A stretch of DNA of 40,812 nt from CAVOBC01 sp963693635 (GCA_963693635.1 CAVOBC010000003.1:1-40812), one strand, 5' to 3'; numbered from the stretch's first letter, positions 32,438 to 40,812 are shown. Notes: generated by a model not told the origin, from the letters alone. Numbers and translations are program-made.

Positions 32438-32836
32438 ATGCCAAGAGAATTCTCCCGGGGTCAGCGGCTCGCTGACATGATTCAGCGTGAGTTGGCGCAG
32501 ATCATCCAGCAGGAAATGCGCGATCCAAGGCTGGGCCTCGTCACGCTGAATGAAGTCAGGGTGAGCAGGGACATCGCCTACGCGGACGTCTACTACACGC
32601 GGTTTGGAACAGAGCCTGGCGAAGACGACATTCTGAACAAGGCGGCCGGCTTTCTGAGGAGCGAACTCGCCCGACGTCTCCGGACCCGAACGACGCCGCG
32701 TCTGCGATTTCACTATGACGAAAGCCTGGACGCCGGCGAGCATATGGACGCGGCTATCCGGACGGCGCGCGCGGGAGACAGTGATGCAATGGGTCAGGAT
32801 GATGAACCGAGCGGACCGCCTGCGGTCGACAAGTAA
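32438..32836 (+). CDS. rbfA: Ribosome-binding factor A
   Basis: Assists late 30S maturation and 16S processing, and is needed for cold adaptation. The 132-residue protein has the KH-like core: QRLADMIQRELAQIIQQEM, DPRLGLVTLNEVRVSRDIAYA and LRTRTTPRLRFHYDESLDAGEHMD. The last 25 residues are a polar tail. ATG at 32438, 14 bp after infB, 12 bp before truB: tightly packed operon. Confidence 0.96.
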   Translation: MPREFSRGQRLADMIQRELAQIIQQEMRDPRLGLVTLNEVRVSRDIAYADVYYTRFGTEPGEDDILNKAAGFLRSELARRLRTRTTPRLRFHYDESLDAGEHMDAAIRTARAGDSDAMGQDDEPSGPPAVDK

Positions 32837-32848
32837 CAGGGGCTGAAG

Positions 32849-33757
32849 GTGCGGCGACGCGGCAGAAAGATTGATGGCATTTTGTTGTTGGACAAACCGC
32901 CGGGGGCGACCTCGAACGGCGCGTTGCAGCATGCAAAGCGGCTCTTTAGCGCGGCTAAAGCCGGGCACACTGGCAGCCTTGACCCGCTGGCAACCGGCGT
33001 TTTGCCACTCTGCTTCGGCGAAGCGACCAAGTTTTCGCAGTTCTTGCTGGAGGCAAACAAACGGTACCTGGCGGAGGTAACCCTGGGTGTGTTGACCGAC
33101 ACCGGCGATGCGGATGGCAAGGTCACAGGCGGGAGCCCGCCAGGCGTGTACACCGATGAGCGCATCGAATCGGTTCTCGAGATGTTCCGTGGCGAGATCG
33201 ATCAGGTGCCTTCCATGTTTTCTGCGCTTAAGGTCAATGGCGAACCTTTGTACAAGCTGGCTCGACAAGGCATTGAAGTTGAGCGGAAATCGCGTAAAGT
33301 CACGATCTTCGAGTTGGACTTGGTCGAACGGCGTGACAAGTTGCTGGTTCTTGAGATCCATTGCAGCAAAGGCACGTACATCCGATCCCTCGCCGAAGAC
33401 ATTGGCAACGAATTGGGTTGCGGCGGTCATGTCAGCGCCCTCAAGCGCCTGCAGTCAGGTCCATTCCAACTTGAAGAGACGTACACACTCGACCAATTGA
33501 GTCGTGTGCGTGACGAATCAGGCCTTCATGGCCTCAACGATTGTCTGCTTCCCATCTCTGCGGCCGTTCAGGATTGGCCGTCGGTGGAAATAGCAGAGAT
33601 AACCGCCTCGTATCTGAAGCAGGGGCAGGCGGTGCAGATCCCACATCCACCCACCAACGGCTGGGTCAGGATCTTTTCGGATGGTGCCTTTCTCGGCGTC
33701 GGTGAAGTCATCGATGACGGCAGGATAACGCCGCGCAGACTCATCAGCGGCCGGTAA
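32849..33757 (+). CDS. truB: tRNA pseudouridine(55) synthase TruB
   Basis: Makes pseudouridine 55 in the T loop of tRNAs and has chaperone activity on tRNA. The 302-residue protein has GILLLDKPPGATSN, the catalytic Asp in GHTGSLDPLATGVLPLC, the KRYLAEVTLGVLTDTGD segment, KGTYIRSLAEDIG and a C-terminal PUA-like domain. GTG start at 32849 with CAGGGG upstream. Normal length. Confidence 0.96.
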   Translation: MRRRGRKIDGILLLDKPPGATSNGALQHAKRLFSAAKAGHTGSLDPLATGVLPLCFGEATKFSQFLLEANKRYLAEVTLGVLTDTGDADGKVTGGSPPGVYTDERIESVLEMFRGEIDQVPSMFSALKVNGEPLYKLARQGIEVERKSRKVTIFELDLVERRDKLLVLEIHCSKGTYIRSLAEDIGNELGCGGHVSALKRLQSGPFQLEETYTLDQLSRVRDESGLHGLNDCLLPISAAVQDWPSVEIAEITASYLKQGQAVQIPHPPTNGWVRIFSDGAFLGVGEVIDDGRITPRRLISGR

Positions 33758-33870
33758 GACACCTCGCCTCGTGTGGAGGCGCGCTTCACGAATCCACACT
33801 ACTCAACTGGGCTGATCTGTAGGTATGCGCGGACCCGCCCTCACTCAAAAATGCATATTCAGGAGTCAAA

Positions 33871-34140
33871 ATGGCACTCTCTGCTAGTGAGAAAGCTGAA
33901 ATCGTTAAAGACTATTGCGGATCTGATGGGGACACCGGTTCACCGGAAGTCCAAATCGCTCTACTGACCGCGAATATCGACAAGCTGCAGAATCATTTCA
34001 AAGAGCATAGTCACGACCATCATTCGCGAGTCGGGCTGTTACGCATGGTTAGTCGTCGGCGCAAGCTGCAGCAGTATCTGCAGCGCAAAGACCTTGACCG
34101 ATACGCACGACTCATCAAACGACTCGGGTTGCGACGATAG
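33871..34140 (+). CDS. rpsO: 30S ribosomal protein S15
   Basis: Primary 16S-binding protein of the 30S platform, 89 residues, four helices. Motifs: GDTGSPEVQIALLTANIDKLQ, HSRVGLLRMVSRRRKLQQYL and the ending RYARLIKRLGLRR. ATG at 33871 with AGGAG correctly spaced. It is followed by pnp, the universal rpsO-pnp pair. No clear promoter or terminator was seen in the 113 bp after truB. Confidence 0.98.
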   Translation: MALSASEKAEIVKDYCGSDGDTGSPEVQIALLTANIDKLQNHFKEHSHDHHSRVGLLRMVSRRRKLQQYLQRKDLDRYARLIKRLGLRR

Positions 34141-34156
34141 CGTCAGCAGACCCGAT

Positions 34157-34181
34157 GCCGGCCGACGGGATGTCGTCCGGC
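34157..34181 (+). promoter_or_regulatory. Hairpin in the pnp leader
   Basis: GCCGG-C-CGAC, loop GGGAT, GTCG-T-CCGGC: nine pairs with one mismatch, 20 bases before the pnp GTG. In E. coli a hairpin in the same place is cut by RNase III and then used by PNPase to repress itself. Same location and shape; the mechanism here is inference. Confidence 0.7.
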
Positions 34182-34201
34182 GAATTCAATTGGAGAAGAA
34201 A

Positions 34202-36292
34202 GTGATAAGAAAAACGTTTATGTATGGTGAGAGGGAAATGACCCTCGAGACGGGGCGCATCGCACGTCAGGCAAATTCTGTATTGGTATCGATGGACGAC
34301 ACGGTCGTTCTGGTTGCAGTTGTTGGTCGAAAAGACGTGTCCCCGAATCAGGCTTTTTTTCCCCTGACTGTTAACTACGAAGAGAAAACCTACGCTGCCG
34401 GCAAGATTCCCGGTGGCTTTTTCAAGCGAGAAGGCCGGCCGTCTGAGAAAGAGACGCTTACGTCTCGCCTGATTGACCGACCCATCCGACCGCTCTTTCC
34501 CAAAGGGTTTCTTAACGAAGTCCAGGTGCAGTGTCAGGTCATGTCGGTGAACAAAGATCTCGACGCAGACATTGCGGCGATGATCGGTGCGTCGGCCGCG
34601 CTGTCACTTTCCGGAATGCCGTTTGCAGGTCCGATTGGTGGTGCGCGAGTCGGCTTCAATCGTGATGGCTATCTGCTGAACCCCGGTTATGAAGCGCTTG
34701 CGACATCCGATCTCGACATGGTTGTTGCGGGCACGGAGTCTGCGGTACTCATGGTCGAGTCGCAGGCAGCAGAACTCACCGAAGACCAGATGCTGGGCGC
34801 CGTCTTGTTTGCACATCAGGAAATGCAGGTCGTCATCAAGGCGATCAAAGAGCTCTGTGAGGAAGTTGGTGTTACGTCCTGGGGTTGGCAGCCCGAAGCG
34901 GTCAACGAAACGCTCGCCGGTCAGGTCGCAGACGGGTTTGGCGATGGGTTGAACGAGGCGTACCAGATCAGTGACAAGATGGCGCGGCAGGATCGCGTCG
35001 CAGAGTTGCGCAGCGCTGCGGTCGAGCAGATAGCTGGCGGCGATGCGGATGTTGACGCTGGTGAAGTATCAGGCGCGTTCAGCGCACTTGAGAAGAAAAC
35101 GGTCCGTCGCCGCATCATCGCGGGCGAACCGCGGATTGATGGTCGTGACACGAAAACGGTGCGCTCGATCTCGGTCGAGGTGGGCATTCTGCCCAAGACG
35201 CATGGCTCGGCGCTCTTCACGCGCGGCGAAACGCAGGCGATCGTGACTGCTACCCTGGGTTCGACCCGGGATTCTGCGATCGTCGATGCCCTCAGTGGGT
35301 CGTTCCGGGATAACTTCCTGCTGCATTACAACTTCCCGCACTACAGCGTTGGTGAAACCGGTTTCTCCGGCGGACCCAAACGCCGCGAAATTGGCCACGG
35401 TCGTCTCGCGCGGCGCGGTATCACTGCGGTTCTTCCATCGGCGGCTGACTGGCCATACACCACGCGGGTTGTATCCGAGATCACCGAATCGAACGGGTCG
35501 TCATCGATGGCTAGCGTCTGCGGTGCGAGTCTTGCGTTAATGGACGCAGGCGTTCCACTTAAAGCGCCAGTTGCAGGTGTGGCGATGGGTCTCGTGCTGG
35601 ACGCGGACGGCTTTGCCGTCCTCACCGATATTTTGGGCGACGAAGATCATCTGGGCGACATGGACTTCAAGGTTGCGGGCACTGAGACCGGTGTGACTGC
35701 ATTGCAGATGGACATCAAAGTTCAGGGCATTACCGAAGAGATCATGGATCAGGCCCTGGGCCAGGCCAAAGATGCGCGACTGCACATCCTCGGTGAGATG
35801 AACAAGGTACTCCCGGCCTCTCGTCAGGAAGTATCGGATAACGCACCGGTCACGGCCACGATGAAGGTTGAGACGGATAAGATCCGGGACATCATCGGCA
35901 AAGGTGGCGCCACCATCCGGTCGATTACTGAAGAGACCGGCGCGCAGGTTGACATCGCAGATGACGGTACGGTCACGATCTTCGGCGAAGGGGCTGAGTC
36001 CAAGAATGCCGCGGTGCACATGATCGAAGCGATTACCGCGGAAGCCGAGGTTGGGCAGATCTACACGGGTAAAGTGGTCAAGATTGCGGACTTTGGGGCA
36101 TTTGTGAACATCCTTCCGGGCAAGGACGGTCTGGTACACATCTCCCAGATTGCCCAGGAACGTGTTGAGAAGGTGACCGATTTCCTGAGCGAAGGACAGG
36201 TGGTCAAAGTGATCGTCCTCGACGTTGATCGTGGCCGAATCAAGCTTTCCATCAAGGAACTGCCAGCCTCGGAGATGGCCGAGTCGGCGTGA
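34202..36292 (+). CDS. pnp: Polyribonucleotide nucleotidyltransferase (PNPase)
   Basis: Phosphorolytic 3'-to-5' exoribonuclease, core of the RNA degradosome. The 696-residue protein has two RNase PH domains (first with MTLETGRIARQAN and FFKREGRPSEKE; second with GSALFTRGETQAIVTATLGS, NFPHYSVGE and the catalytic DILGDEDHLGDMDFKVAGT), a KH domain (IRDIIGKGGATIRSITEETG) and an S1 domain (GKVVKIADFGAFVNILPGK). An upstream ATG at 34094 inside rpsO is in frame, but GTG 34202 with GGAG gives the standard N terminus (IRKTFMYGEREMTLETG). Last gene of the translation operon. Confidence 0.97.
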   Translation: MIRKTFMYGEREMTLETGRIARQANSVLVSMDDTVVLVAVVGRKDVSPNQAFFPLTVNYEEKTYAAGKIPGGFFKREGRPSEKETLTSRLIDRPIRPLFPKGFLNEVQVQCQVMSVNKDLDADIAAMIGASAALSLSGMPFAGPIGGARVGFNRDGYLLNPGYEALATSDLDMVVAGTESAVLMVESQAAELTEDQMLGAVLFAHQEMQVVIKAIKELCEEVGVTSWGWQPEAVNETLAGQVADGFGDGLNEAYQISDKMARQDRVAELRSAAVEQIAGGDADVDAGEVSGAFSALEKKTVRRRIIAGEPRIDGRDTKTVRSISVEVGILPKTHGSALFTRGETQAIVTATLGSTRDSAIVDALSGSFRDNFLLHYNFPHYSVGETGFSGGPKRREIGHGRLARRGITAVLPSAADWPYTTRVVSEITESNGSSSMASVCGASLALMDAGVPLKAPVAGVAMGLVLDADGFAVLTDILGDEDHLGDMDFKVAGTETGVTALQMDIKVQGITEEIMDQALGQAKDARLHILGEMNKVLPASRQEVSDNAPVTATMKVETDKIRDIIGKGGATIRSITEETGAQVDIADDGTVTIFGEGAESKNAAVHMIEAITAEAEVGQIYTGKVVKIADFGAFVNILPGKDGLVHISQIAQERVEKVTDFLSEGQVVKVIVLDVDRGRIKLSIKELPASEMAESA

Positions 36293-36296
36293 AGCA

Positions 36297-36336
36297 TCAG
36301 GTCACGTTCAGAATGACTGGATGGTGACCTGACTTT
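36297..36336 (+). terminator. Inverted repeat after pnp
   Basis: TCAGGTCAC (36297-36305) pairs perfectly with GTGACCTGA (36324-36332), 9 bp with an 18-base loop, and is followed by CTTTT. It begins four bases after the pnp stop. Confidence 0.6.
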
Positions 36337-36380
36337 TCCTGGTGGTGCTGTGTCGAAGGGCATGGAAGGCATCGAAAGGC

Positions 36381-36416
36381 AAAAAAAGGGGCCGGCATTT
36401 TCCCCGGCTTTTTTTT
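36381..36416. terminator. Bidirectional terminator between pnp and acs
   Basis: Seven A residues, a GC-rich hairpin (GGGGCCGG, CATTTT, CCCCGGC) and eight T residues. With T-runs on both strands it can end both the pnp transcript and the convergent acs transcript. Confidence 0.88.
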
Positions 36417-36497
36417 GTCCGCGTCTTTTGTCCGCCTCGTGGGGGGCGAGTACGGCTTGAGCCGTTCTTCGTTCGAGGGCGGTTGAGCCGCCACTTT

Positions 36498-38432
36498 TCA
36501 GGTTACAGGGCTGTTGGTGATCAGGTCATCGACAACGGCAGGGTCTGCGAGCGTGCTGGTGTCGCCGAGATTGTCCAGTTCGTTGGCGGCGATCTTTCGC
36601 AGAATCCTGCGCATGATCTTGCCTGAACGCGTCTTTGGAAGACCCGGAGCCCATTGGATGACGTCAGGTTTCGCGATTGCGCCGATCTCGGTGCGGACCA
36701 GATTCGTCAGTTCCGTCAACAGCGCGTCGGTGCCTTCTGTGCCCACCATCAGAGTGACGTAGGCGTAGATTCCCTGGCCTTTGATGTCATGCGGAAAACC
36801 AACGACAGCAGCCTCGGCCACGGCGTCGTGCAACACAAGGGCACTTTCGACTTCTGCAGTGCCCATGCGATGCCCGGAGACGTTGATAACGTCATCCACC
36901 CGGCCGGTTATCCAGAAATAGCCGTCTTCATCCCGGCGCGCGCCGTCGCCGGTGAAGTAGTAGCCTGGATAGGTCGCAAAATAGGTATCGATCAGGCGCT
37001 GATGATCGCCATAGACGGTGCGAATCTGGCCGGGCCAGGAGCCCGTGATGACGAGGTTGCCGGAGGCGGCTCCCTCTATCAGATTGCCGTCGGCGTCCAT
37101 GAGCGCGGGGGTGACGCCAAAGAACGGACGGGTGGCGGACCCCGGCTTGAGGTTTGTTGCGCCCGGTAACGGCGTGATCATGATGCCCCCGGTTTCAGTC
37201 TGCCACCATGTGTCAACGATGGGGCAGCGCTCTTCACCCACAACATGGTAGTACCACTCCCACGCTTCCGGGTTGATCGGCTCGCCGACGGACCCGAGAA
37301 GGCGCACGCTCGCCCGCGATGTTTGCGTGACCCAGTCGTCGCCCTGACTCATCAGGGCCCGAAGCGCAGTGGGCGCAGTGTAGAAGATGTTGACCTGATG
37401 TTTGTCGCAGACTTCCCAACAGCGTGCTGCTGTCGGATAGGTCGGGACCCCTTCGAACATCAGCGTGGTTGCGCCGTTGGCAAGGGGACCATAGACAATG
37501 TACGTGTGGCCGGTCACCCAGCCAACATCAGCAGTGCACCAGTAGATGTCGCCATCGTGATAGTCAAAGACATACTTGTGGGTCATCGCAGCTTGTAACA
37601 GGTAGCCGCCTGTTGTGTGCAGCACGCCCTTGGGCATGCCGGTTGAACCGCTGGTGTAGAGGATGAAGAGCGGATCCTCGCTCCCCATGGGTTCTGGCTC
37701 ACATACATTGCTGGCCGCGCCGATGGCATCGTGATACCAAATGTCGCGCGAGGCGTCCCAGTTGATGTTACCGCCGGTGCGCTTCACCACGAGCACGGTT
37801 CTGACGTTGGGGCAGGCGGCAAGGGCCTCGTCTGTGTTCTGTTTCAGTGGTACAGGCTTGCCACCGCGCAATCCTTCGTCCGCCGTGATCACGGTTTGGC
37901 AATCGGAATCGAGAATCCGGTCCTGCAGGGCTTGCGGAGAGAAACCGCCAAACACCACCGAGTGCATGGCACCGATGCGGGCACAGGCGAGCATTGCGTA
38001 AGCGGCTTCCGGGACCATTGGCATGTAGATGCAGACGCGATCGCCACGTTTGACACCACGGTCCTTCAGGACGTTGGCGAGTCTGCATACCTGGTTGTGC
38101 AGTTCCCGGTAGGTGATCGCAGCGTCGACGGCAGGATCGTCCCCTTCCCAGATGATGGCAATCTGATCGGCGCGGTCAGCCAGATGGCGGTCAATACAGT
38201 TGTAACTGGCATTGAGTTCGGCGCCGACGAACCACGCCGCCTCACCTTTCTCGAGGTTCGATTCCGACAGCGTGTGCCACGGCTTGCTCCAGTCGAGAAA
38301 CTCATTGGCCATACGTGGCCAGAAAGCATCGGGCTGATTTATGGACTCATCGTAGAGCGCAAGATAATTGGCATTGTCGATATGGGCGCGTGCAACGGCG
38401 GTGGCCGGTGCCGGATAGACTTTATGGGCCAT
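36498..38432 (-). CDS. acs: Acetyl-coenzyme A synthetase
   Basis: Activates acetate to acetyl-CoA through acetyl-AMP. The 644-residue protein is full length: N-terminal YNCIDRHLADRADQIAIIWEG, the P-loop-like motif YTSGSTGMPKGVLHTTGG, the substrate pocket VGWVTGHTYIVYGPL, DTWWQTETGG, and the C-terminal lid with PKTRSGKIMRRILR, whose lysine is the usual site of inhibitory acetylation. Start ATG 38432 has GGGAGAA upstream. It is downstream of the kinase gene on the same strand (123 bp) but functionally unrelated, so cotranscription is uncertain. Confidence 0.97.
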   Translation of the reverse strand: MAHKVYPAPATAVARAHIDNANYLALYDESINQPDAFWPRMANEFLDWSKPWHTLSESNLEKGEAAWFVGAELNASYNCIDRHLADRADQIAIIWEGDDPAVDAAITYRELHNQVCRLANVLKDRGVKRGDRVCIYMPMVPEAAYAMLACARIGAMHSVVFGGFSPQALQDRILDSDCQTVITADEGLRGGKPVPLKQNTDEALAACPNVRTVLVVKRTGGNINWDASRDIWYHDAIGAASNVCEPEPMGSEDPLFILYTSGSTGMPKGVLHTTGGYLLQAAMTHKYVFDYHDGDIYWCTADVGWVTGHTYIVYGPLANGATTLMFEGVPTYPTAARCWEVCDKHQVNIFYTAPTALRALMSQGDDWVTQTSRASVRLLGSVGEPINPEAWEWYYHVVGEERCPIVDTWWQTETGGIMITPLPGATNLKPGSATRPFFGVTPALMDADGNLIEGAASGNLVITGSWPGQIRTVYGDHQRLIDTYFATYPGYYFTGDGARRDEDGYFWITGRVDDVINVSGHRMGTAEVESALVLHDAVAEAAVVGFPHDIKGQGIYAYVTLMVGTEGTDALLTELTNLVRTEIGAIAKPDVIQWAPGLPKTRSGKIMRRILRKIAANELDNLGDTSTLADPAVVDDLITNSPVT

Positions 38433-38555
38433 AGCGATTTTCTCCCGCTCGATAACCTAGGGCCGCTAATGTGCCACATCAGGAAGGTTCAGAAAACCGC
38501 TCAATGAGGCGCCAGCGCGCCAGCCCAAGGTCGCGCGATCGGCAACCGGGGCTCG

Positions 38556-39212
38556 TCAGAAAATCGCGGGCTTCGGGTTGTAGAAATGACGGCCAGCCTG
38601 AACTCTCGGCAGGTAATCGAGCAGGGCCGCATAGTCAGCGTCGGTGTGGGCCAAATCGATGTCCTTCGCGTTGACGATGAGGAGCGGTGTGGCGTCGTAG
38701 AAATGGAAGAATCGCGCGTAAGCCTCAATCAGGTCTGTCAGATAAGCGAGCTCGATGTGTTGTTCCGAGGCGACTCCCCGCAACTGCACTCGTCCCATCA
38801 GGGTGTCGGCGGGCGCCTGCAGATAGATGACAAGGTCCGGCATTGGCGCATCGATGGTGAGGTGGTCATAGATGTTGTTGTACAACCCGAGTTCATCGCG
38901 ATCCAGGTTGATCTCGGCAAACAGCCGGTCTTTTTCGATGATGAAGTCAGCGACGCGGACCGGTTGGAACATGTCCGCTTGTCGCAACGCCTGAATTTGT
39001 TGTGCGCGTTCGAACAGGAAGAAGAGCTGGGTCGGTAGTGCCGCTTGCCGTCGGTTCTGGTAGAAACGTTCAAGAAAGGGATTGTTTTCTGGCGTTTCGA
39101 GCAGAAGTTCGCAACCGAAAGTGCGAGCGAGCCTCCGCGCAAGCGTGGTTTTGCCCACGCCGATAGGTCCCTCAACCGCAATATATCGCGGGATGCCCGG
39201 CGTTTGGGTCAA
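38556..39212 (-). CDS. Deoxynucleoside kinase family protein
   Basis: Predicted to phosphorylate deoxynucleosides (dA/dG/dC type) for dNTP salvage; the exact substrate is unknown. The 218-residue product has the P-loop VEGPIGVGKTTLARRLA (about residues 13-29), the ENPFLERFYQ-like segment, FLFERAQQIQALRQ, the DRLFAEINLDRDELGLYNN stretch following the EKDR motif, and LVIYLQAPADTLMGRVQLRG with the lid arginines. It starts with TTG at 39212, overlapping the pcnB stop (TTGA), so it is translated from the pcnB mRNA, probably coupled. In related bacteria folK stands between pcnB and this kinase or panB; here folK is missing. Confidence 0.9.
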   Translation of the reverse strand: MTQTPGIPRYIAVEGPIGVGKTTLARRLARTFGCELLLETPENNPFLERFYQNRRQAALPTQLFFLFERAQQIQALRQADMFQPVRVADFIIEKDRLFAEINLDRDELGLYNNIYDHLTIDAPMPDLVIYLQAPADTLMGRVQLRGVASEQHIELAYLTDLIEAYARFFHFYDATPLLIVNAKDIDLAHTDADYAALLDYLPRVQAGRHFYNPKPAIF

Positions 39213-40812
39213 CGGTTGAAGGACCTATTGGGATCAGGGTTGTATTGAAGATCCGTGCGATTGCCATCGACATCATCAGCGTCAGTCTGGGTGGCGCGAT
39301 TACCATCCGGTTCGTTTTCGGCAACGTTGCCGTTGATGTTGCCGTTCATGTCGGGCTCTACAGGTCCTCGGCCACTCGCCATTGGGCCATAGATTGGTTC
39401 GCTTCCACTCTGCATGGGGCCAATCGGTGCGTGCCTGGCAATCTTGGGTCGCCGTTGTCGTTGGTTCCCGTCCTTCTCCGGCGATCTGGATTGGCCTTTG
39501 CTGTTGCCGGGTTGGCTGTCACCGCGCTGGCTGTTGCCTGACTGGGTGTTGCCTGACTGGCTGTTGCCGCGCTGGCTGTTGCCGCGCTGGCTGTTGCCGC
39601 GCTGGCTGTTGCCGCGCTGGCTGTTGCCGCGCTGGCCGTTGCCGCGCTGGCTGTTACTGCGTTGGCTGCTACTGCGTTGGCTGTTACCGCGCTGACTGCT
39701 AGCGGACTGACTGTTACTCGGCGGACTGCTGCTGGACTGACTGTTGCCTGACTGACTGTTGCCGGACTGGCTGTCGCTGGACTGGCTGTCGCTGGACTGA
39801 CTGTTACCGGCCTGGCTGTTCTGGCCAGCCTCGGGGTTGGTCCCCTTGGAGCGTCGCCGGGGTTTGCGCTTGCGCTTCTTCTTTGGTGGCCCTTCGCCGA
39901 GGCTTTGCACCATCTCCTGACGGCCGTCACCGTCTTTTTCCTGGTATTGCGTCCACCAGGCTCCCAGTCCCTCAAGTGGTTCGCCGGATTCCTCACGCAG
40001 GAGGAGAAAATCGTACGCGGCGCGGAATCGTTTGTGGGAAACGAGCGACTCGGCTCTTTTGCCATTCCTGATGGGAAGTCGAAATTGCAGATTCCAGATT
40101 TCGCGTGCCGGGATCGAGAACCGTTTCGGAATGGAGACCAGCAATTGCTGGGCTGCCAGGACGCGATTGCCTGCTTCCCAGGTTGCATCCACGCTGCTCA
40201 GGCCTTTTTCCTCCTGTGCTTCGCGTTCCTCAATGAAGGGCTGCCAAAGAATGGCGGCGATGATGAATGCGGGAGTAACAGGCAGATCTTCGCTGATTCG
40301 CCGATCCGTGCTTTGCAAGGCGAGTTCGGTCAAACGGGTTGAACGCTCGGGTTCCTTGTGGTTGCGAGAACCGGGGAAGAGCCACTGAAAGATGTCGTAC
40401 TGTTCCATCAGGGTGTGGGTCGACAGCGCCTGACCGGACATAAACAGTTTAAGGAATTCTTCGAACAATCGCGCGGCGGGTACGTCCTGGAGCAGATGTC
40501 CGAGTTCCCGGATTGGGTCGCCGGTGGCTGGCTCGAAAGTGAAATCGAGTTTCGCGGCGAACCGCATGGCGCGAAGCATGCGGACCGGGTCTTCGCGGTA
40601 GCGAGCGGTCGGCTCGCCGATTAGCCGGATCACCTTGTTCTTTAGATCAGTTAGCCCGTCGACAAGGTCGGTCACCTTATTGTCGTCGGCGTTGTAGTAC
40701 AGCCCGTTGATTGTGAAGTCCCGGCGAAAGACGTCCTCTTCGAAGGTCCCATAGTCATTGTCCGACAGAATCATGCCGCCGTCGCTCGTCTCAAGGTTCG
40801 AGTCAACTGCCT
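39209..40812 (-). CDS. pcnB: Poly(A) polymerase I, C-terminal part with repeat tail (cut by window edge)
   Basis: Class II nucleotidyltransferase that adds 3' poly(A) tails and so marks RNA for decay. About 533 residues are visible; the frame stays open past 40774 to the window edge, so the N-terminal catalytic aspartates lie outside. The family segment SDNDYGTFEEDVFRRDFTINGLYYN, then GEPTARYREDPVRMLRAMRFAAKLDF, identifies it, followed by the neck/body helices and a basic stretch (PKKKRKRKPRRRSKG). After that comes an unusual tail of about 170 residues: 105 residues of five-residue units (NSQRG type) and a Gly/Asn-rich end. Normal PcnB ends shortly after the basic region. Confidence 0.95.
   Translation of the reverse strand, partial: AVDSNLETSDGGMILSDNDYGTFEEDVFRRDFTINGLYYNADDNKVTDLVDGLTDLKNKVIRLIGEPTARYREDPVRMLRAMRFAAKLDFTFEPATGDPIRELGHLLQDVPAARLFEEFLKLFMSGQALSTHTLMEQYDIFQWLFPGSRNHKEPERSTRLTELALQSTDRRISEDLPVTPAFIIAAILWQPFIEEREAQEEKGLSSVDATWEAGNRVLAAQQLLVSIPKRFSIPAREIWNLQFRLPIRNGKRAESLVSHKRFRAAYDFLLLREESGEPLEGLGAWWTQYQEKDGDGRQEMVQSLGEGPPKKKRKRKPRRRSKGTNPEAGQNSQAGNSQSSDSQSSDSQSGNSQSGNSQSSSSPPSNSQSASSQRGNSQRSSSQRSNSQRGNGQRGNSQRGNSQRGNSQRGNSQRGNSQSGNTQSGNSQRGDSQPGNSKGQSRSPEKDGNQRQRRPKIARHAPIGPMQSGSEPIYGPMASGRGPVEPDMNGNINGNVAENEPDGNRATQTDADDVDGNRTDLQYNPDPNRSFNR
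39512..39826 (-). repeat. 21-copy 15-bp tandem repeat in the pcnB 3' end
   Basis: Twenty-one head-to-tail 15-bp units. On the plus strand five consecutive units (39557-39631) are identical, CTGGCTGTTGCCGCG; the rest differ at a few positions. Since 15 is a multiple of three, copy changes would leave the reading frame intact. Translated on the minus strand each unit gives five residues, mostly N/S-S-Q-R/S-G/S. Confidence 0.95.

Noticed and set aside
39414..39702. Plus-strand frames with WLLPR or GCCRA repeats
   Set aside because: Antisense translations of the 15-bp repeat inside pcnB; the pcnB frame continues from a conserved domain, so the minus strand is the coding one.
39500..39830. CRISPR array
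   Set aside because: Units are contiguous 15-bp repeats without unique spacers and lie in frame within pcnB.

Overview
This is a chromosomal window of a GC-rich (about 60%) gammaproteobacterium. The clade is indicated by gene order and by diagnostic pieces: ssrA-smpB, ratA-rnfH, bamE-fur, recN, hrcA-grpE-dnaK-dnaJ, dapB-carA-carB, greA-yhbY-rlmE-ftsH-folP-glmM-tpiA-secG, metY-rimP-nusA-infB-rbfA-truB-rpsO-pnp, and the pcnB region. The tmRNA tag reads ANDENYALAA, the usual type for the group. HrcA together with near-consensus sigma-32 promoters and a deoxynucleoside kinase next to pcnB point away from enterics and toward a Xanthomonadales/Chromatiales/Woeseia-like lineage; that placement is inference.

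Layout. 1-544: the N-terminal part of an unrecognised, AT-richer gene (minus strand) and a 250-bp spacer next to the 3' end of ssrA, a classic integration site, so the left edge may be the border of a genomic island. 545-4521: trans-translation (ssrA, smpB), a sodium-coupled transporter, ratA-rnfH and, convergent to them, bamE. 4603-6813: fur and convergent recN. 6990-12501: the heat-shock cluster hrcA-grpE-dnaK-dnaJ with a perfect sigma-32 promoter before grpE. 12588-19053: tRNA-Arg(CCG), a decayed lipoprotein-like gene, dapB, and carAB behind a palindrome-rich leader. 19191-26815: greA, yhbY and rlmE, then ftsH-folP-glmM-tpiA-secG. 26863-36292: tRNA-Leu(GAG), initiator tRNA (metY) with its own promoter and terminator, then the translation/RNA operon rimP to pnp. 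36498-40812 (minus): acs, a deoxynucleoside kinase, and the C-terminal part of pcnB, whose tail is a 21-copy 15-bp tandem repeat.

How the genes work together. Most of the window is translation and RNA metabolism (ribosome rescue, initiator tRNA, IF2, NusA, maturation factors, S15, PNPase, poly(A) polymerase, tRNA/rRNA modification) and protein quality control (DnaK system, FtsH, SmpB). Around these sit biosynthetic genes for lysine/peptidoglycan (dapB, glmM), carbamoyl phosphate (carAB) and folate (folP).

I found no clearly new multi-gene system; nearly every gene is a conserved housekeeping gene. The points worth a second look are small: the ssrA-side boundary, several tandem repeats and palindromes in regulatory gaps, the broken lipoprotein-like gene, the REP-like inverted pair after greA, an unusual T1:T72 initiator tRNA, and the SQ-rich repeat tail of poly(A) polymerase.
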